Source: Candidatus Limivivens intestinipullorum (GTDB lineage: Bacteria; Bacillota; Clostridia; Lachnospirales; Lachnospiraceae). From it: a stretch of 64,000 nt of DNA. Location of the stretch: positions 37,560 through 101,559 of the forward strand of contig DVIQ01000035.1 of the NCBI GenBank assembly GCA_018711185.1, in the 5' to 3' direction. A program made the position numbers and the translations under genes. The notes under the pieces were generated by a model. It had not been told where the DNA came from. It saw nothing but the letters and a program-made list of their open reading frames with translations, and did no database searches. Shown piece by piece: positions 19,894 through 28,094 of the stretch; within the stretch, counting starts at the first letter, position 1, and the number at the start of each line of letters is the position of its first letter.

Positions 19894-20751
19894 TCAGCCT
19901 TTGACTGCGCCTGTTGTCAGTCCCTCTACAATCTGGTTGCTGAACATACAGTATACAATAATTGTGGGGGCGATTGCAATAATAATCGCGGCAAACATCT
20001 GCACATAATTGGTAGCGTAGGGTCCCACAAAGTAAGTAAGCGTAACCGGCAGCGTTTTTTTCTGGGGGTCGGAGATAAAAACCATGGCCAGCAGAAGTTC
20101 GTTCCAGTTACCTACAAAGGTCATCAGGCCGGAGACGAAGAAGCCGGTGCGGCACAGAGGCAGGGCAATCCGGAAAAAGCAGCGGTAAATCCCGCAGCCA
20201 TCGATGGCCGCGGCCTCGAAGAGCTCGCCTGGCATGGAGCGGAAGAAGCCGGTAAGCAGGAAAATGGTCATAGGCAGCGAGAAGGTGATGTAGGGCAGCA
20301 TCAGGCCGAACCGGGAGTTTGTAAGGCCGAGATTCGCGAAACGGACAAACAGCGGGATCAGGATGCAGTGCACCGGAACCATCATACCAATTAAAAAGAA
20401 GGTGTGCGTGGCTTCGGAAAGTTTCCAGCGCATTCTGGCTATGGCAAAGGCCGTCATGGAGCCGAGAAACAGGCTCACGATGAGAGTAACCCCACAGACC
20501 AGGACGGAATTTGCCAGAGCGATCCCAAGCTTACCCAGATTCCAGGCCTCCGCGTAGTTAAACCACTGGGGATTGGAGGGCAGAGAGAAGGGGGAGGCCA
20601 TCAGTTCCGCATTGTCCTTTAAAGAGACGGTCAGCATCCATACCAGGGGAGCGATATAAAGCACCGCCAGAAGAATCAGCACGAGATAAATGACGATCAG
20701 AATGGGGCTGAGCGGTTTTTTGTGTTTTTTTACAGCGAGCGTTTTATCCAT
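19894..20751 (-). CDS. Carbohydrate ABC transporter permease (MalG-like)
   Basis: The 285-residue protein has six predicted membrane segments, an N-terminal hydrophilic tail rich in Lys, and the EAA-type cytoplasmic loop (LFEAAAIDGCG) that docks on the ATPase. It belongs to the CUT1 oligosaccharide family. The ATG at 20751 follows AGGAGGAAAT. It pairs with the permease just upstream and with the binding protein further upstream. No ATPase gene is present, as is common in Firmicutes that share one MsmK-type ATPase among several importers. Confidence 0.9.
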   Translation of the reverse strand: MDKTLAVKKHKKPLSPILIVIYLVLILLAVLYIAPLVWMLTVSLKDNAELMASPFSLPSNPQWFNYAEAWNLGKLGIALANSVLVCGVTLIVSLFLGSMTAFAIARMRWKLSEATHTFFLIGMMVPVHCILIPLFVRFANLGLTNSRFGLMLPYITFSLPMTIFLLTGFFRSMPGELFEAAAIDGCGIYRCFFRIALPLCRTGFFVSGLMTFVGNWNELLLAMVFISDPQKKTLPVTLTYFVGPYATNYVQMFAAIIIAIAPTIIVYCMFSNQIVEGLTTGAVKG

Positions 20752-20762
20752 CTTATTTCCTC

Positions 20763-21650
20763 CTATCCCTCGTAAGTCTCGACTTTGATCAGCTTCTTTA
20801 CAACCAGCGTTACCACCAGACACATAACGAGGAGTACCACGGAGATCGCGCTGGCATAGCCGTATTTAAAGTAATTAAAGCCCTCTGCGTAAAGCTCCGT
20901 GGCGAGAACCTCTGTCCGGTGATTCGGTCCGCCCTGGGTCATGTTGTACACCAGGTCGAAGAATTTCAGGGAACCGATGCAGTTCAAAGACAGAGAGGTC
21001 ACCACCATAGGCTTGATCAGGGGCAGGGTTATGTAGCGGAAGGCCTTGACCTTGGAGGCGCCGTCAATGTAGGAGGCCTCATACACATCTCTGGAAATGC
21101 CGGTGATCTGTGCCATATACAGCATCATATTCTGGCCCACATACTGCCACAGAGCTACAAAGGCGATCATCCACATGGGAAGAACAATGAAGCCTTTGGA
21201 TTCCATAAGCCAGAGGGGTCCTTCGATGCCGAACTTCGCCAGAAGCTGGTTAATGCCTATCTTGGGATTGAACATGAAAGCCCATAAGAGGCCCAGTGCT
21301 GCGGAGGACAGCACACAGGGGAGATAGTAAATGTTTTTGAAAAGGTTTCGGCCTTTGGGGATGTTTGTGAGAAGAACTGCCAGAAAAAGCCCGACAACCT
21401 GCTGACTGACGGCGGAGAAAATCATAAAGAAAATGGAGTTCTTCAGCGCGATCCGAAAGGTGGAATCGTTTGTAAATAACTCAATATAATTATCCAGCCC
21501 GATAAATTCCGGGGGTGTCAGTGCCGCATAATTACACAGAGAATAATAAATCATCTGAAAAATCGGTATGACCAGGATCAACACAAACAGAATCAGGGAG
21601 GGAGCTACAAAAATAAAAATTGCTTTTTTGTCCCGTAATATTTTATCCAT
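20763..21650 (-). CDS. Carbohydrate ABC transporter permease (MalF/UgpA-like)
   Basis: The 295-residue CUT1 permease has six hydrophobic segments and the EAA loop (VYEASYIDGAS). It starts at ATG 21650 with a GGAGGA ribosome site. Its stop is 11 bases before the start of the second permease. Upstream lies a large hairpin (21696-21744) that separates it from the binding-protein gene and probably lowers permease expression relative to the binding protein. Confidence 0.9.
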   Translation of the reverse strand: MDKILRDKKAIFIFVAPSLILFVLILVIPIFQMIYYSLCNYAALTPPEFIGLDNYIELFTNDSTFRIALKNSIFFMIFSAVSQQVVGLFLAVLLTNIPKGRNLFKNIYYLPCVLSSAALGLLWAFMFNPKIGINQLLAKFGIEGPLWLMESKGFIVLPMWMIAFVALWQYVGQNMMLYMAQITGISRDVYEASYIDGASKVKAFRYITLPLIKPMVVTSLSLNCIGSLKFFDLVYNMTQGGPNHRTEVLATELYAEGFNYFKYGYASAISVVLLVMCLVVTLVVKKLIKVETYEG

Positions 21651-21695
21651 ATCTTTCCTCCTCCTGACGCATGGAATGCGTCGTGAGACAGAAAC

Positions 21696-21744
21696 AGCCT
21701 CCGCAGGAACATGCCGTACCTTTTTTGCCTGTTCTGCGGAGGCT
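21696..21744. promoter_or_regulatory. Intergenic stem-loop between binding protein and permease genes
   Basis: AGCCTCCGCAG-GAACA (21696-21711) pairs with TGTTC-TGCGGAGGCT (21730-21744), a stem of about 15 bp with one bulge. No long T tract follows on the minus strand. Such stem-loops after the binding-protein cistron often stabilise its message or partly stop transcription. Confidence 0.6.
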
Positions 21745-21834
21745 TTTCCTTGGACGGTCAGGCCCGCGCGCGCGGACGCGTCTGATGGGGCTGCCGCCGC
21801 AATGATTTTGGGTTAACAGACGCTTTTGGCCAGT

Positions 21835-23130
21835 TTATTCTGTCCACACATTTTGCTCATAGAAATCCTGAACGGTCTGGAAGGCCTCCTCCGGCGTCAT
21901 ATTTCCGAGATAGAGATCTACCATGGCGTTATCGAAGCAGTCACCGGCTTCTACGGAGTCAAGGGACTCGTTGTAGAAACCAAGAGTTCCGGTAGCAGTG
22001 GACATGATGTCTTCGATGTATTTCAATTGGGCAGGGGCAGCGTCGTAATCGATTTCAAGATCTTTGATGATGGGGAACTTGCCGCCGATTTCCGCCGTAT
22101 ATTTCTGAGCGGTTTCATCGGTAAACATCTTCATCAGAGCGATAACGGCGTCCTGATGTTCAGTGGTTGCGCTCATCAGCAGGTTATCGGTCTTTACGAT
22201 CATACGGTTGGGGTCGTTGGCACCTTCAATGGCAGGAAACTGGAATACACCGCATTTCTCCTCAAAGTCCGGGTTGCTTCCGTTCATCTGCGCGATGGCC
22301 CAGGAACCCTGTACCAGCATGGCTGCCTGGCCGTTATAGAAGTTTGCCGTTGCCTGGTCGTTGGAGTCGCCGGCTGCGGTTGCCTGGAAATACTGGGAGA
22401 GTTCTACAAGCTTTTCGCCGGCAGCGATGCAGTTTTCATCTGTCCAGTTCGCGGTGTGGTCGGCAATCGCGTTTAAGTCAACGCCCTGGCGATCGCAGAG
22501 GTAACTGGCGATCATGGAAAGGCACCATGCGGTTCCGGCGGAACAGGAGATGGGGGTGTAACCGGCGTCCTGAATTGCCTGGCAAACGGTAAGAAGTTCA
22601 TCGTAGGTGGTGGGAACCTCAACGCCTACCTCCTCGAAAATTTCCGTGTTGTAGTATACGCAGGCTGCCGCGTAATTGGTGGGTACAGCCATGATCTTTC
22701 CGTCATAGGTCAGACGCTCGAAGATGCCGTCTGTGAAGGTGGCGTACCAGTCGGCTTCCTGATTTGTCAGAATGTCGGTCAAATCCGCTACGACTCCGGC
22801 TTCCACATATACGTCCATATTCGGGCCGGGGTTGCAGGTCCATACGTCCGGGGTCTGGCCGGCGGCGATCAGCGCGTTCAGCTTCCCGTCGTATTCCTCG
22901 AGGTTTGTAGTGACAACGTTTACGTGATATTTTCCTTCGTATTCTGTATTGAAGCGGTCAACGACTTCTTTGTAGCCTTTGGTAATCAGATCCTCGGTTG
23001 CCTCAAGATCGTCCCAGAACATCCAGGTGATCTCCGCCACTTCGGAAGCCTGAACGGGAACGGCGCCTAAAAGCAGGGAAGCTGCCATGGCGGTTGAAAG
23101 TGCGGCTGAGATCCATCTTCTTTTCTTCAT
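21835..23130 (-). CDS. Extracellular sugar-binding protein of the ABC importer
   Basis: The 431-residue protein starts with a signal peptide (KKRR, hydrophobic core, cleavage near VQAS at about 26-29) and continues as a family 1 solute-binding protein with an AEITWMFWDD strand and the PTTYDELLTVCQAI motif. It captures oligosaccharides for the two permeases that follow. Its signal sequence has no lipobox cysteine, which is unusual for a Gram-positive binding protein, since these are normally lipid-anchored. It could be held at the surface by its uncleaved signal peptide, or the signal may be read differently. The start follows a strong AGGAGGATT. Confidence 0.9.
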   Translation of the reverse strand: MKKRRWISAALSTAMAASLLLGAVPVQASEVAEITWMFWDDLEATEDLITKGYKEVVDRFNTEYEGKYHVNVVTTNLEEYDGKLNALIAAGQTPDVWTCNPGPNMDVYVEAGVVADLTDILTNQEADWYATFTDGIFERLTYDGKIMAVPTNYAAACVYYNTEIFEEVGVEVPTTYDELLTVCQAIQDAGYTPISCSAGTAWCLSMIASYLCDRQGVDLNAIADHTANWTDENCIAAGEKLVELSQYFQATAAGDSNDQATANFYNGQAAMLVQGSWAIAQMNGSNPDFEEKCGVFQFPAIEGANDPNRMIVKTDNLLMSATTEHQDAVIALMKMFTDETAQKYTAEIGGKFPIIKDLEIDYDAAPAQLKYIEDIMSTATGTLGFYNESLDSVEAGDCFDNAMVDLYLGNMTPEEAFQTVQDFYEQNVWTE

Positions 23131-23286
23131 ACTTGAAATCCTCCTATTTTGTGTGAGTTCCGCAGCCGGATCAGCGGCGGAAGTACCGCAGAGAAAACGC
23201 TGCGGTGGGGCCGCGTAAAACGCGGCGGGTACGATTGCTGCTACAGGCCTGTGTTCAAACCATTGCCGGTTCGCTTTGATGAATTT

Positions 23287-23295
23287 ACTATAGCA
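23287..23295 (-). promoter_or_regulatory. Extended -10 promoter for the sugar-import operon
   Basis: On the minus strand TGC followed by TATAGT (23287-23292) forms an extended -10 with no good -35, as expected for an activator-dependent promoter facing an AraC gene. The leader down to the ATG at 23130 contains CCGCG-TAAAA-CGCGG, a small perfect hairpin. Confidence 0.45.
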
Positions 23296-23456
23296 TGGAT
23301 AATTGTATTTTTCTTTGTAATTATTGCTTATTGGTTCCTAAAAATTGCTTTAAGGATCAATGAAATTGTATAAGATTTACAATTTATAAACAAAAAAATA
23401 GTGCAAAATACACAATAAATAGAAAAGAAAAAACAAGAATAAAAGCGAAAAAAGTA

Positions 23457-23485
23457 TTGAAAAAAGCGGTGGATTTTACTATACT
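23457..23485 (+). promoter_or_regulatory. Promoter of the AraC-family gene
   Basis: TTGAAA (23457-23462) and TATACT (23480-23485) are 17 bp apart, about 50 bases before the start codon. Confidence 0.75.
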
Positions 23486-23536
23486 ATTAAAAATAAAAAG
23501 CAATATTTGAGAATGAAAACAGCAGGAGGTGGAATC

Positions 23537-24403
23537 ATGATCAAACATCTGCAGGGCATTCATGAAACCGTAAATTATAAACCGAATACACAGATCTGCC
23601 TTTATCGAAACGATGAGGAAGAGGATTATCCGCCCCACTGGCATACGCCCTTTGAGATCATTATGCCCATAGAGAGCACCTATCGAGCCTGCTGCGGGGA
23701 ACGCGCCTATATGCTCCGTGAAAAAGACGTCTTGATTATCTGCCCCGGCATTATCCATGAGCTGTTCGCGCCGCCGGAAGGAGTGCGGATTATCTTTCAG
23801 CCGAATATGTCGCAGATGGCGCTGCGGGAGGTGGATTTTCTGATTTCTATGATTATGCCGGCCATTTTGATTACGCCGGAGGCATACCCGGGGATTCATG
23901 AGAAAATTCACCGTCTTATGCTTGAAATTATGGAAGAATATTTCAGCTCCGATCCTTACTCGGAGACGGCCATTTATTCGAAGTTTATGGAAATTCTGGT
24001 GTGTGTGGGGCGAAACCATGCCCAGAGCGTCCGGCAGAATTTCGATGCCAGAGATGGAAAGCAAAAGGAGTATATTGAGAAATTTAAAATGATTACCGAT
24101 TATGTCAATGAGCATTTTACAGAGGATCTGACTCTGGAGCAGATGGCGTCCATGGCCGGCTTCAGCAAGTATCATTTTACCAGGCTGTTTAAGCAGTACA
24201 CCGACATGTCCTTTTACCGCTACCTGAATGAGAAGCGGATCAGCTATGCCAGAAGCCTTCTGCTGGATCCGAACCTGACGGTCATTGAAGTGGCCATCCG
24301 GTCCGGATTTACCAGCCTTTCGGCGTTTCTCAGAATGTTTAAGCTGATCAATCAGTATACGCCCACGGAATTCCGGCGGATGTACACGAATCCGCAGCCT
24401 TAA
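23537..24403 (+). CDS. AraC-family transcriptional regulator
   Basis: The 288-residue protein has an N-terminal cupin-like sensor (histidines in PPHWHTPFEI near 34-43 and HELFAPPEGV near 75-84) and a C-terminal pair of helix-turn-helix motifs (LTLEQMASMAGFSKYHFTRL, then LTVIEVAIRSGF and PTEFRR at the end). It is divergent from the sugar importer and GH3 glycosidase and probably activates them in response to their sugar. The ATG at 23537 follows AGGAGGTGG; an in-frame start 10 codons earlier has no ribosome site. Confidence 0.92.
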   Translation: MIKHLQGIHETVNYKPNTQICLYRNDEEEDYPPHWHTPFEIIMPIESTYRACCGERAYMLREKDVLIICPGIIHELFAPPEGVRIIFQPNMSQMALREVDFLISMIMPAILITPEAYPGIHEKIHRLMLEIMEEYFSSDPYSETAIYSKFMEILVCVGRNHAQSVRQNFDARDGKQKEYIEKFKMITDYVNEHFTEDLTLEQMASMAGFSKYHFTRLFKQYTDMSFYRYLNEKRISYARSLLLDPNLTVIEVAIRSGFTSLSAFLRMFKLINQYTPTEFRRMYTNPQP

Positions 24404-24424
24404 AGACATTTCAGCCAAACCGTG

Positions 24425-24700
24425 TTATGGCCACTGCATCATGGCCAGCGCCGCAAGGCCGAAGGCCGCATACAAAACAAGAATGACTGTACAGATCTGC
24501 ATCCACCGATTCCGCACCTTTCCCTTCGTATAGGCCAGGACGGAGAAGACGCCGGACAGGAGCATGAAAATCGCGTAGCCCGCCACAATTGCTTCGGCCG
24601 CCGGAGACTGCAGGGCCCAGGGAAAGGTGCGCAGAGGCAAGATGGTCCAGGGGATGAACAGCAGGATTGTTGCGATTCCGGTGCAGAGTTTCTCTTTCAT
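24425..24700 (-). CDS. Small membrane protein, last gene of the immunity-type ABC operon
   Basis: This 91-residue protein has three hydrophobic segments (about 7-24, 36-58 and 67-88) and no recognised motif. Its ribosome site AGGAGGT overlaps the end of the upstream permease and its ATG comes 4 bases after that stop, so it is almost certainly cotranscribed with the ABC genes. It could be an accessory subunit of the transporter or an immunity peptide. I do not recognise a family. Confidence 0.65.
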   Translation of the reverse strand: MKEKLCTGIATILLFIPWTILPLRTFPWALQSPAAEAIVAGYAIFMLLSGVFSVLAYTKGKVRNRWMQICTVILVLYAAFGLAALAMMQWP

Positions 24701-24704
24701 GGGG

Positions 24705-25475
24705 TTACCTCCTCTCCGCGGCGCCGAACCGTATACAGGAAATCGCCAGGGCGGCTATGGTAATGACGATCGCGGCGGGAATCCAGGGAAGCCATTGAAT
24801 TTCGGTTTCATAGACTCCCTGGGCGACTTTTCCATACTCGATCATCAGAAGATAAAAAGGATAACTTATGGGATAGAGAAACCACAGTTTTGTGTTGATA
24901 ATGAGTACAGTGGGCACGATGGACACAAGTCCCGCTCCGGCGGCGAACACCGGCGTCTGAATCAGCACGGCGAGCATCCAGAACACGGCGGCCATGGGAA
25001 TCGCGGCAAGATAGATGCGCAGAACAACCGGGAACACGAAGTCCGGCTTCAGGACAAAATCATAATGTTGAAGCTGGGAGGCGGCAGCGGCGCTGATATA
25101 ATAGGCAAAGACTGCCATGAGCATCTGAACCAGTGACAGTATGACCAGTACCAGAAATTTCGCAAGGCACAGCTTTACGATGCTGACCGGAAGGGAAAGC
25201 ATTTTCAGGATACCCCTCTGGGAGCGCTCTGTCTGGGTGAGCAGCACAGTGCAGATGACCAGAGACGCCGGTATGATAAACCATACCATTCCCATAAAAC
25301 CCTGAATGAAAAAATTATTTTCGGGCGTGATGGGAATGTTTCTGGTATCGAAATTGATCCGGGCATTGACGATACTGGGTATCCACATAATCACCACCGG
25401 AATCAAAAGGATCAGTAAAATTTTGGAACGGCGTATTTTTTGAAATTCTACGCCGAGGGCTGTAAAAAAGCTCAT
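24705..25475 (-). CDS. ABC-2 type permease, lantibiotic-immunity like (second subunit)
   Basis: The 256-residue protein begins FTALGVEFQKIRRSKI, the amphipathic opening typical of LanE/LanG, BcrB or CprB/C permeases, followed by six membrane segments. It overlaps the preceding permease by 4 bases (ATGA), and GGAGGTG precedes the ATG at 25475. A longer open frame extends upstream of this ATG but only overlaps the first permease in another frame. It works with the ATPase at 26194-26949 to expel or disassemble antimicrobial peptides at the membrane, judging from the family. Confidence 0.82.
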   Translation of the reverse strand: MSFFTALGVEFQKIRRSKILLILLIPVVIMWIPSIVNARINFDTRNIPITPENNFFIQGFMGMVWFIIPASLVICTVLLTQTERSQRGILKMLSLPVSIVKLCLAKFLVLVILSLVQMLMAVFAYYISAAAASQLQHYDFVLKPDFVFPVVLRIYLAAIPMAAVFWMLAVLIQTPVFAAGAGLVSIVPTVLIINTKLWFLYPISYPFYLLMIEYGKVAQGVYETEIQWLPWIPAAIVITIAALAISCIRFGAAERR

Positions 25476-26197
25476 GCGAAACACCTCCGGATTTTTTGAT
25501 AAAGAAGTTCGGCGCCGGAAAGCGCCAGAACTTCGGCGGCACAGGCAGTCAGAAGAGAAGCCGCGGTTCCGTTTTCCCGGGCCAGAGCCAGGATCTGGTA
25601 GGGCGTGCTGAAAGGAAAGAGGATCAGCACAGGATTGTCCTGAGGGAAAACCGATACGGTAAAGAGCAGAATGACTCCGATGCCCAGGGAAATCCACATG
25701 TTTGGAAAGGCTGAGGCAATCAGCAGGGTCAGGATCACTGTGGGAAGGGCGGCGATAAACCAGAAGCCTGCCGATAAGGCGTATTCTCTGAGGGAGAATA
25801 CGGAGCCGGGAAACCAGCGTCCGGCACAGAAGGCAAGGGACGCCGTTTCTGTCAGCAGCATAAGCGCCAGAAGCAGCAGCAGGATTACGAGTTTGCCGAA
25901 AAAAAGGCCCGCGCTGCTTAGAGGCAGCATTTCCATCTTCTGAAAGCCGTTGTCGGCAAATTCTGTGTGGTACATCATACAGGCGCCGCACAGGAGCACC
26001 AGGAGATTGATCATGGACATCATCTGCCAGTTGGCCTCGGCCAGAATGGTTAAGGGCTCCCCGGGCAGGGAGGTAAAGGTTTCGGCTCTGGCAAGCATAT
26101 TTACGATGGGAAAGGCTCCCGCCAGCAGCGCGCCGATTAGAAAAGCCGGAAAAATGCCGGTCCGTTTCAGTTTTTTCATTTCCAGACTCAGAATCAT
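25472..26197 (-). CDS. ABC-2 type permease, lantibiotic-immunity like (first subunit)
   Basis: The 241-residue protein starts with LSLEMKKLKRTGIF, a short amphipathic helix, and has six hydrophobic segments. It overlaps the ATPase gene by 4 bases and the second permease by 4 bases. This tight ATPase-permease-permease arrangement is that of LanFEG and CprABC immunity systems. The two permeases are of similar size but clearly diverged, as expected for a heteromeric pore. Confidence 0.82.
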   Translation of the reverse strand: MILSLEMKKLKRTGIFPAFLIGALLAGAFPIVNMLARAETFTSLPGEPLTILAEANWQMMSMINLLVLLCGACMMYHTEFADNGFQKMEMLPLSSAGLFFGKLVILLLLLALMLLTETASLAFCAGRWFPGSVFSLREYALSAGFWFIAALPTVILTLLIASAFPNMWISLGIGVILLFTVSVFPQDNPVLILFPFSTPYQILALARENGTAASLLTACAAEVLALSGAELLYQKIRRCFA

Positions 26198-26949
26198 CTT
26201 CGCTCCCCCATTCTTCGATTGTCCTCGTCGATCATGGCGAGGAAGGTATTTTCCAGATTATCCGTGGGAAATCCCATAGACCGGGCGGTTTCTCGAAGGC
26301 TCTGAATGCTTCCCTCAAAAAGCAGCCGTCCATGATTCAGGATTCCGATGTCGTCTGCCATCAGCTCAACCTCCGAGAGCAGATGAGAGGAGACCAGAAC
26401 CGTGCAGTCGTACCGCTGGGGAAGAGAGCGGATCAGGGTACGGATTTCATGGATTCCTACCGGGTCCAGGCCGTTGGTGGGCTCATCCAGAATCAGGATA
26501 GGCGGCCGGCCGATCAGGGCAGAGGCAAGCCCCAGGCGCTGCTTCATGCCAAGAGAATACTTTTTTGCCAGGCGTCTGCGGAATTGGGTAAGCCCCACAA
26601 GCTCCAAGGCTTCGTTCATGGCGCTTTTAGGGAGACCCAGGATACGCCGGATAATATCCAGATTCTCTTCGCCGGTGAGGTTCCCATAAAAGGCAGGCGC
26701 TTCGATGAAGGACCCCACTTCCTGAAGAATGGCCCTTCGATCCGATGGATAGGTTTTGCCGTCCACCGAAAAGCTTCCGTCTGTAGGTTTTGTAAGTCCG
26801 AGAAACATTTTCATGGTGGTGGATTTTCCGGCGCCGTTGGGCCCTAAAAATCCGTAAACGGTTCCTTTGCGTATGTGCATGTTTAAATGGGAAACAGCGG
26901 TAAAATCGCCGTAAGATTTTGTGAGATTTTTCGTTTCTATGATATTCAT
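26194..26949 (-). CDS. ABC transporter ATPase, LanF/BcrA/CprA-like
   Basis: The 251-residue ATPase has Walker A GPNGAGKST near 36-44, the LGMKQRLGLA signature region near 137-146, Walker B ILILDEPTNGLD near 157-168 and a switch histidine in VSSHLLSE. The overall sequence (IIETKNLTKSYG start, DEPTNGLDPVGIHEIR) is the bacitracin/lantibiotic export ATPase type. It is the first gene of the operon and is divergent from a two-component system, which is how such peptide-resistance transporters are usually induced. Confidence 0.88.
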   Translation of the reverse strand: MNIIETKNLTKSYGDFTAVSHLNMHIRKGTVYGFLGPNGAGKSTTMKMFLGLTKPTDGSFSVDGKTYPSDRRAILQEVGSFIEAPAFYGNLTGEENLDIIRRILGLPKSAMNEALELVGLTQFRRRLAKKYSLGMKQRLGLASALIGRPPILILDEPTNGLDPVGIHEIRTLIRSLPQRYDCTVLVSSHLLSEVELMADDIGILNHGRLLFEGSIQSLRETARSMGFPTDNLENTFLAMIDEDNRRMGERR

Positions 26950-27063
26950 GGTTTTCTCCTTTCCCGGGAAGGGGTGGCCGCGCGGTTCCTATGCGGCGCG
27001 CCCGTCCGAAGCCGCGCTTTCAGGCGGGAGCCGGATGTCTTTGCTGCCCTTCCGTTTGATTGT

Positions 27064-27117
27064 AGTATAAAGTACGAAGTTTTCGCTACCCTTTTCTTAA
27101 CCTTACGATTTCTTTAC
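27064..27117 (-). promoter_or_regulatory. ABC operon promoter with response-regulator-type direct repeats
   Basis: On the minus strand TATACT lies at 27064-27069 with no recognisable -35. Immediately upstream of the -35 position are two 11-base half-sites beginning GTAA (27107-27117 and 27096-27106, GTAAAG and GTAAGG). Direct repeats with one-turn spacing beside a missing -35 are the usual layout for OmpR-family activators. Confidence 0.5.
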
Positions 27118-27143
27118 ATTTGTGCGGATGAGGCCATGGCGCC

Positions 27144-27172
27144 TTGTATTTTGACCGGACAGAAACTATAAT
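27144..27172 (+). promoter_or_regulatory. Promoter of the response regulator gene
   Basis: TTGTAT (27144-27149) and TATAAT (27167-27172) are 17 bp apart. The -10 lies inside the first of four 38-bp repeats, and the leader of about 210 bases contains the other three. Confidence 0.65.
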
Positions 27173-27303
27173 GACAGTTGAGCGGGGCTGCCGCGGACAG
27201 AAGCTGCAATGACAGAGGCGCGGATCTGCCGTGGACAGAGTCTGCAATGACAAAGGCGCGGATTTGCCGCGGACAGAAGCTAAGATGACCGTGGTACGGA
27301 CGG
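27152..27303 (+). repeat. Four tandem imperfect 38-bp repeats
   Basis: Units begin at 27152, 27190, 27228 and 27266 with an exact 38-base period. Each has a GGACAGA block followed about 8 bases later by an ATGAC block. The hexamer between them drifts from TATAAT in unit 1 to TGCAAT in units 2 and 3 and TAAGAT in unit 4. Units 2 and 3 are the most alike. They do not code for protein in any frame that I can support. Confidence 0.85.
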
Positions 27304-27388
27304 CAGGCGTTCGCGGCTGTTAATCCGGGAAACGGTATGCAGCGGTACATTTGCCGGTGAAAAAGCGAGAACTAATTGGAGGAGAAAG

Positions 27389-28093
27389 ATGAAGGAAGAT
27401 TACATAAAGCGCAAAAAAATACTTTTGGTAGATGACGAGGCAGAGCTTCGGGAAATGGTGGCGTCCCTTCTGGCCCAGGACGGTTATACCGAGGTTAGGA
27501 CCGCGGGATCCGTGAAAAAAGCCCTGGATCTGGCGAAAAGCTGGATGCCGGATTTCGCCGTTCTGGATGTGATGCTGCCGGATGGGGACGGCTTTGACCT
27601 TTTGGGCAGGCTTCGAAAGTTTACGGAGATTCCAGTGCTGTTTCTGACGGCAAAAGGCGAGGATGAGGATCGGATCCAGGGTCTGGGACTGGGAGCGGAC
27701 GATTATATCGTAAAGCCCTTTCTTCCAAAAGAGCTCCTTTTGCGGATCGGAATTATTCTCAGGCGTTATTATAAGGGAGAAAACCCACTGGTGCGTCTGG
27801 CTGCCAGCAGCGTGGATTTCGAACGGGCCGAGGTTTGCAAGGGGGAAGAGCGACTGCCGCTGACCGCGAAGGAATATGAGATCCTGAAAGCCCTCTGCCG
27901 GAACGCGGGCCGGATTGTGACCATCGATCAGCTCTGCGAGGCAGCCTGGGGCGAAAATCCCTTTGGCTATGAAAACAGTCTCATGACCCATATCCGCAGA
28001 ATCCGGGAAAAGATCGAGGCAAATCCCTCAAAACCGGTATCTCTGGTTACCGTTAAGGGCCTGGGCTATAAACTTTTCGTGGAGGAGCGGTGA
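27389..28093 (+). CDS. OmpR-family response regulator
   Basis: The 234-residue protein has a receiver domain with acidic pair DDE near 15-17, phospho-acceptor Asp in FAVLDVMLP (D60), the conserved Thr in LFLTAKG and Lys in DYIVKPF, followed by a winged-helix DNA-binding domain ending in RIREKIE and VKGLGYKL. The start follows TTGGAGGAGAAAG. The kinase gene begins 1 base after its stop region. By context it activates the divergent peptide-resistance ABC operon. Confidence 0.95.
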   Translation: MKEDYIKRKKILLVDDEAELREMVASLLAQDGYTEVRTAGSVKKALDLAKSWMPDFAVLDVMLPDGDGFDLLGRLRKFTEIPVLFLTAKGEDEDRIQGLGLGADDYIVKPFLPKELLLRIGIILRRYYKGENPLVRLAASSVDFERAEVCKGEERLPLTAKEYEILKALCRNAGRIVTIDQLCEAAWGENPFGYENSLMTHIRRIREKIEANPSKPVSLVTVKGLGYKLFVEER

Positions 28094-28094
28094 G

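Larger units (their letters stand above)
23131..23536. other. Divergent regulatory region between sugar operon and AraC gene
   Basis: This 406-base stretch has no gene that I can support. It holds the minus-strand extended -10, a very AT-rich block (about 23320-23500, many A-tracts) and the plus-strand AraC promoter. The operator for the AraC protein is expected here, but I cannot define it. Confidence 0.6.
26950..27388. other. Divergent control region between the ABC operon and two-component genes
   Basis: This 439-base stretch contains no gene that I can support. It carries a GC-rich segment (26970-27050), the minus-strand -10 with an adjacent 11-bp direct repeat, the plus-strand promoter of the response regulator, and four tandem 38-bp repeats. 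Confidence 0.7.

Noticed and set aside
24705..25991. 428-codon version of the second immunity permease
   Set aside because: The extra N-terminal 172 residues are an out-of-frame reading of the first permease; the ATG at 25475 has a ribosome site and begins a typical permease N-terminus.
27152..27303. CRISPR array
   Set aside because: The 38-base units are directly adjacent with no spacers, and no cas genes are in the window.
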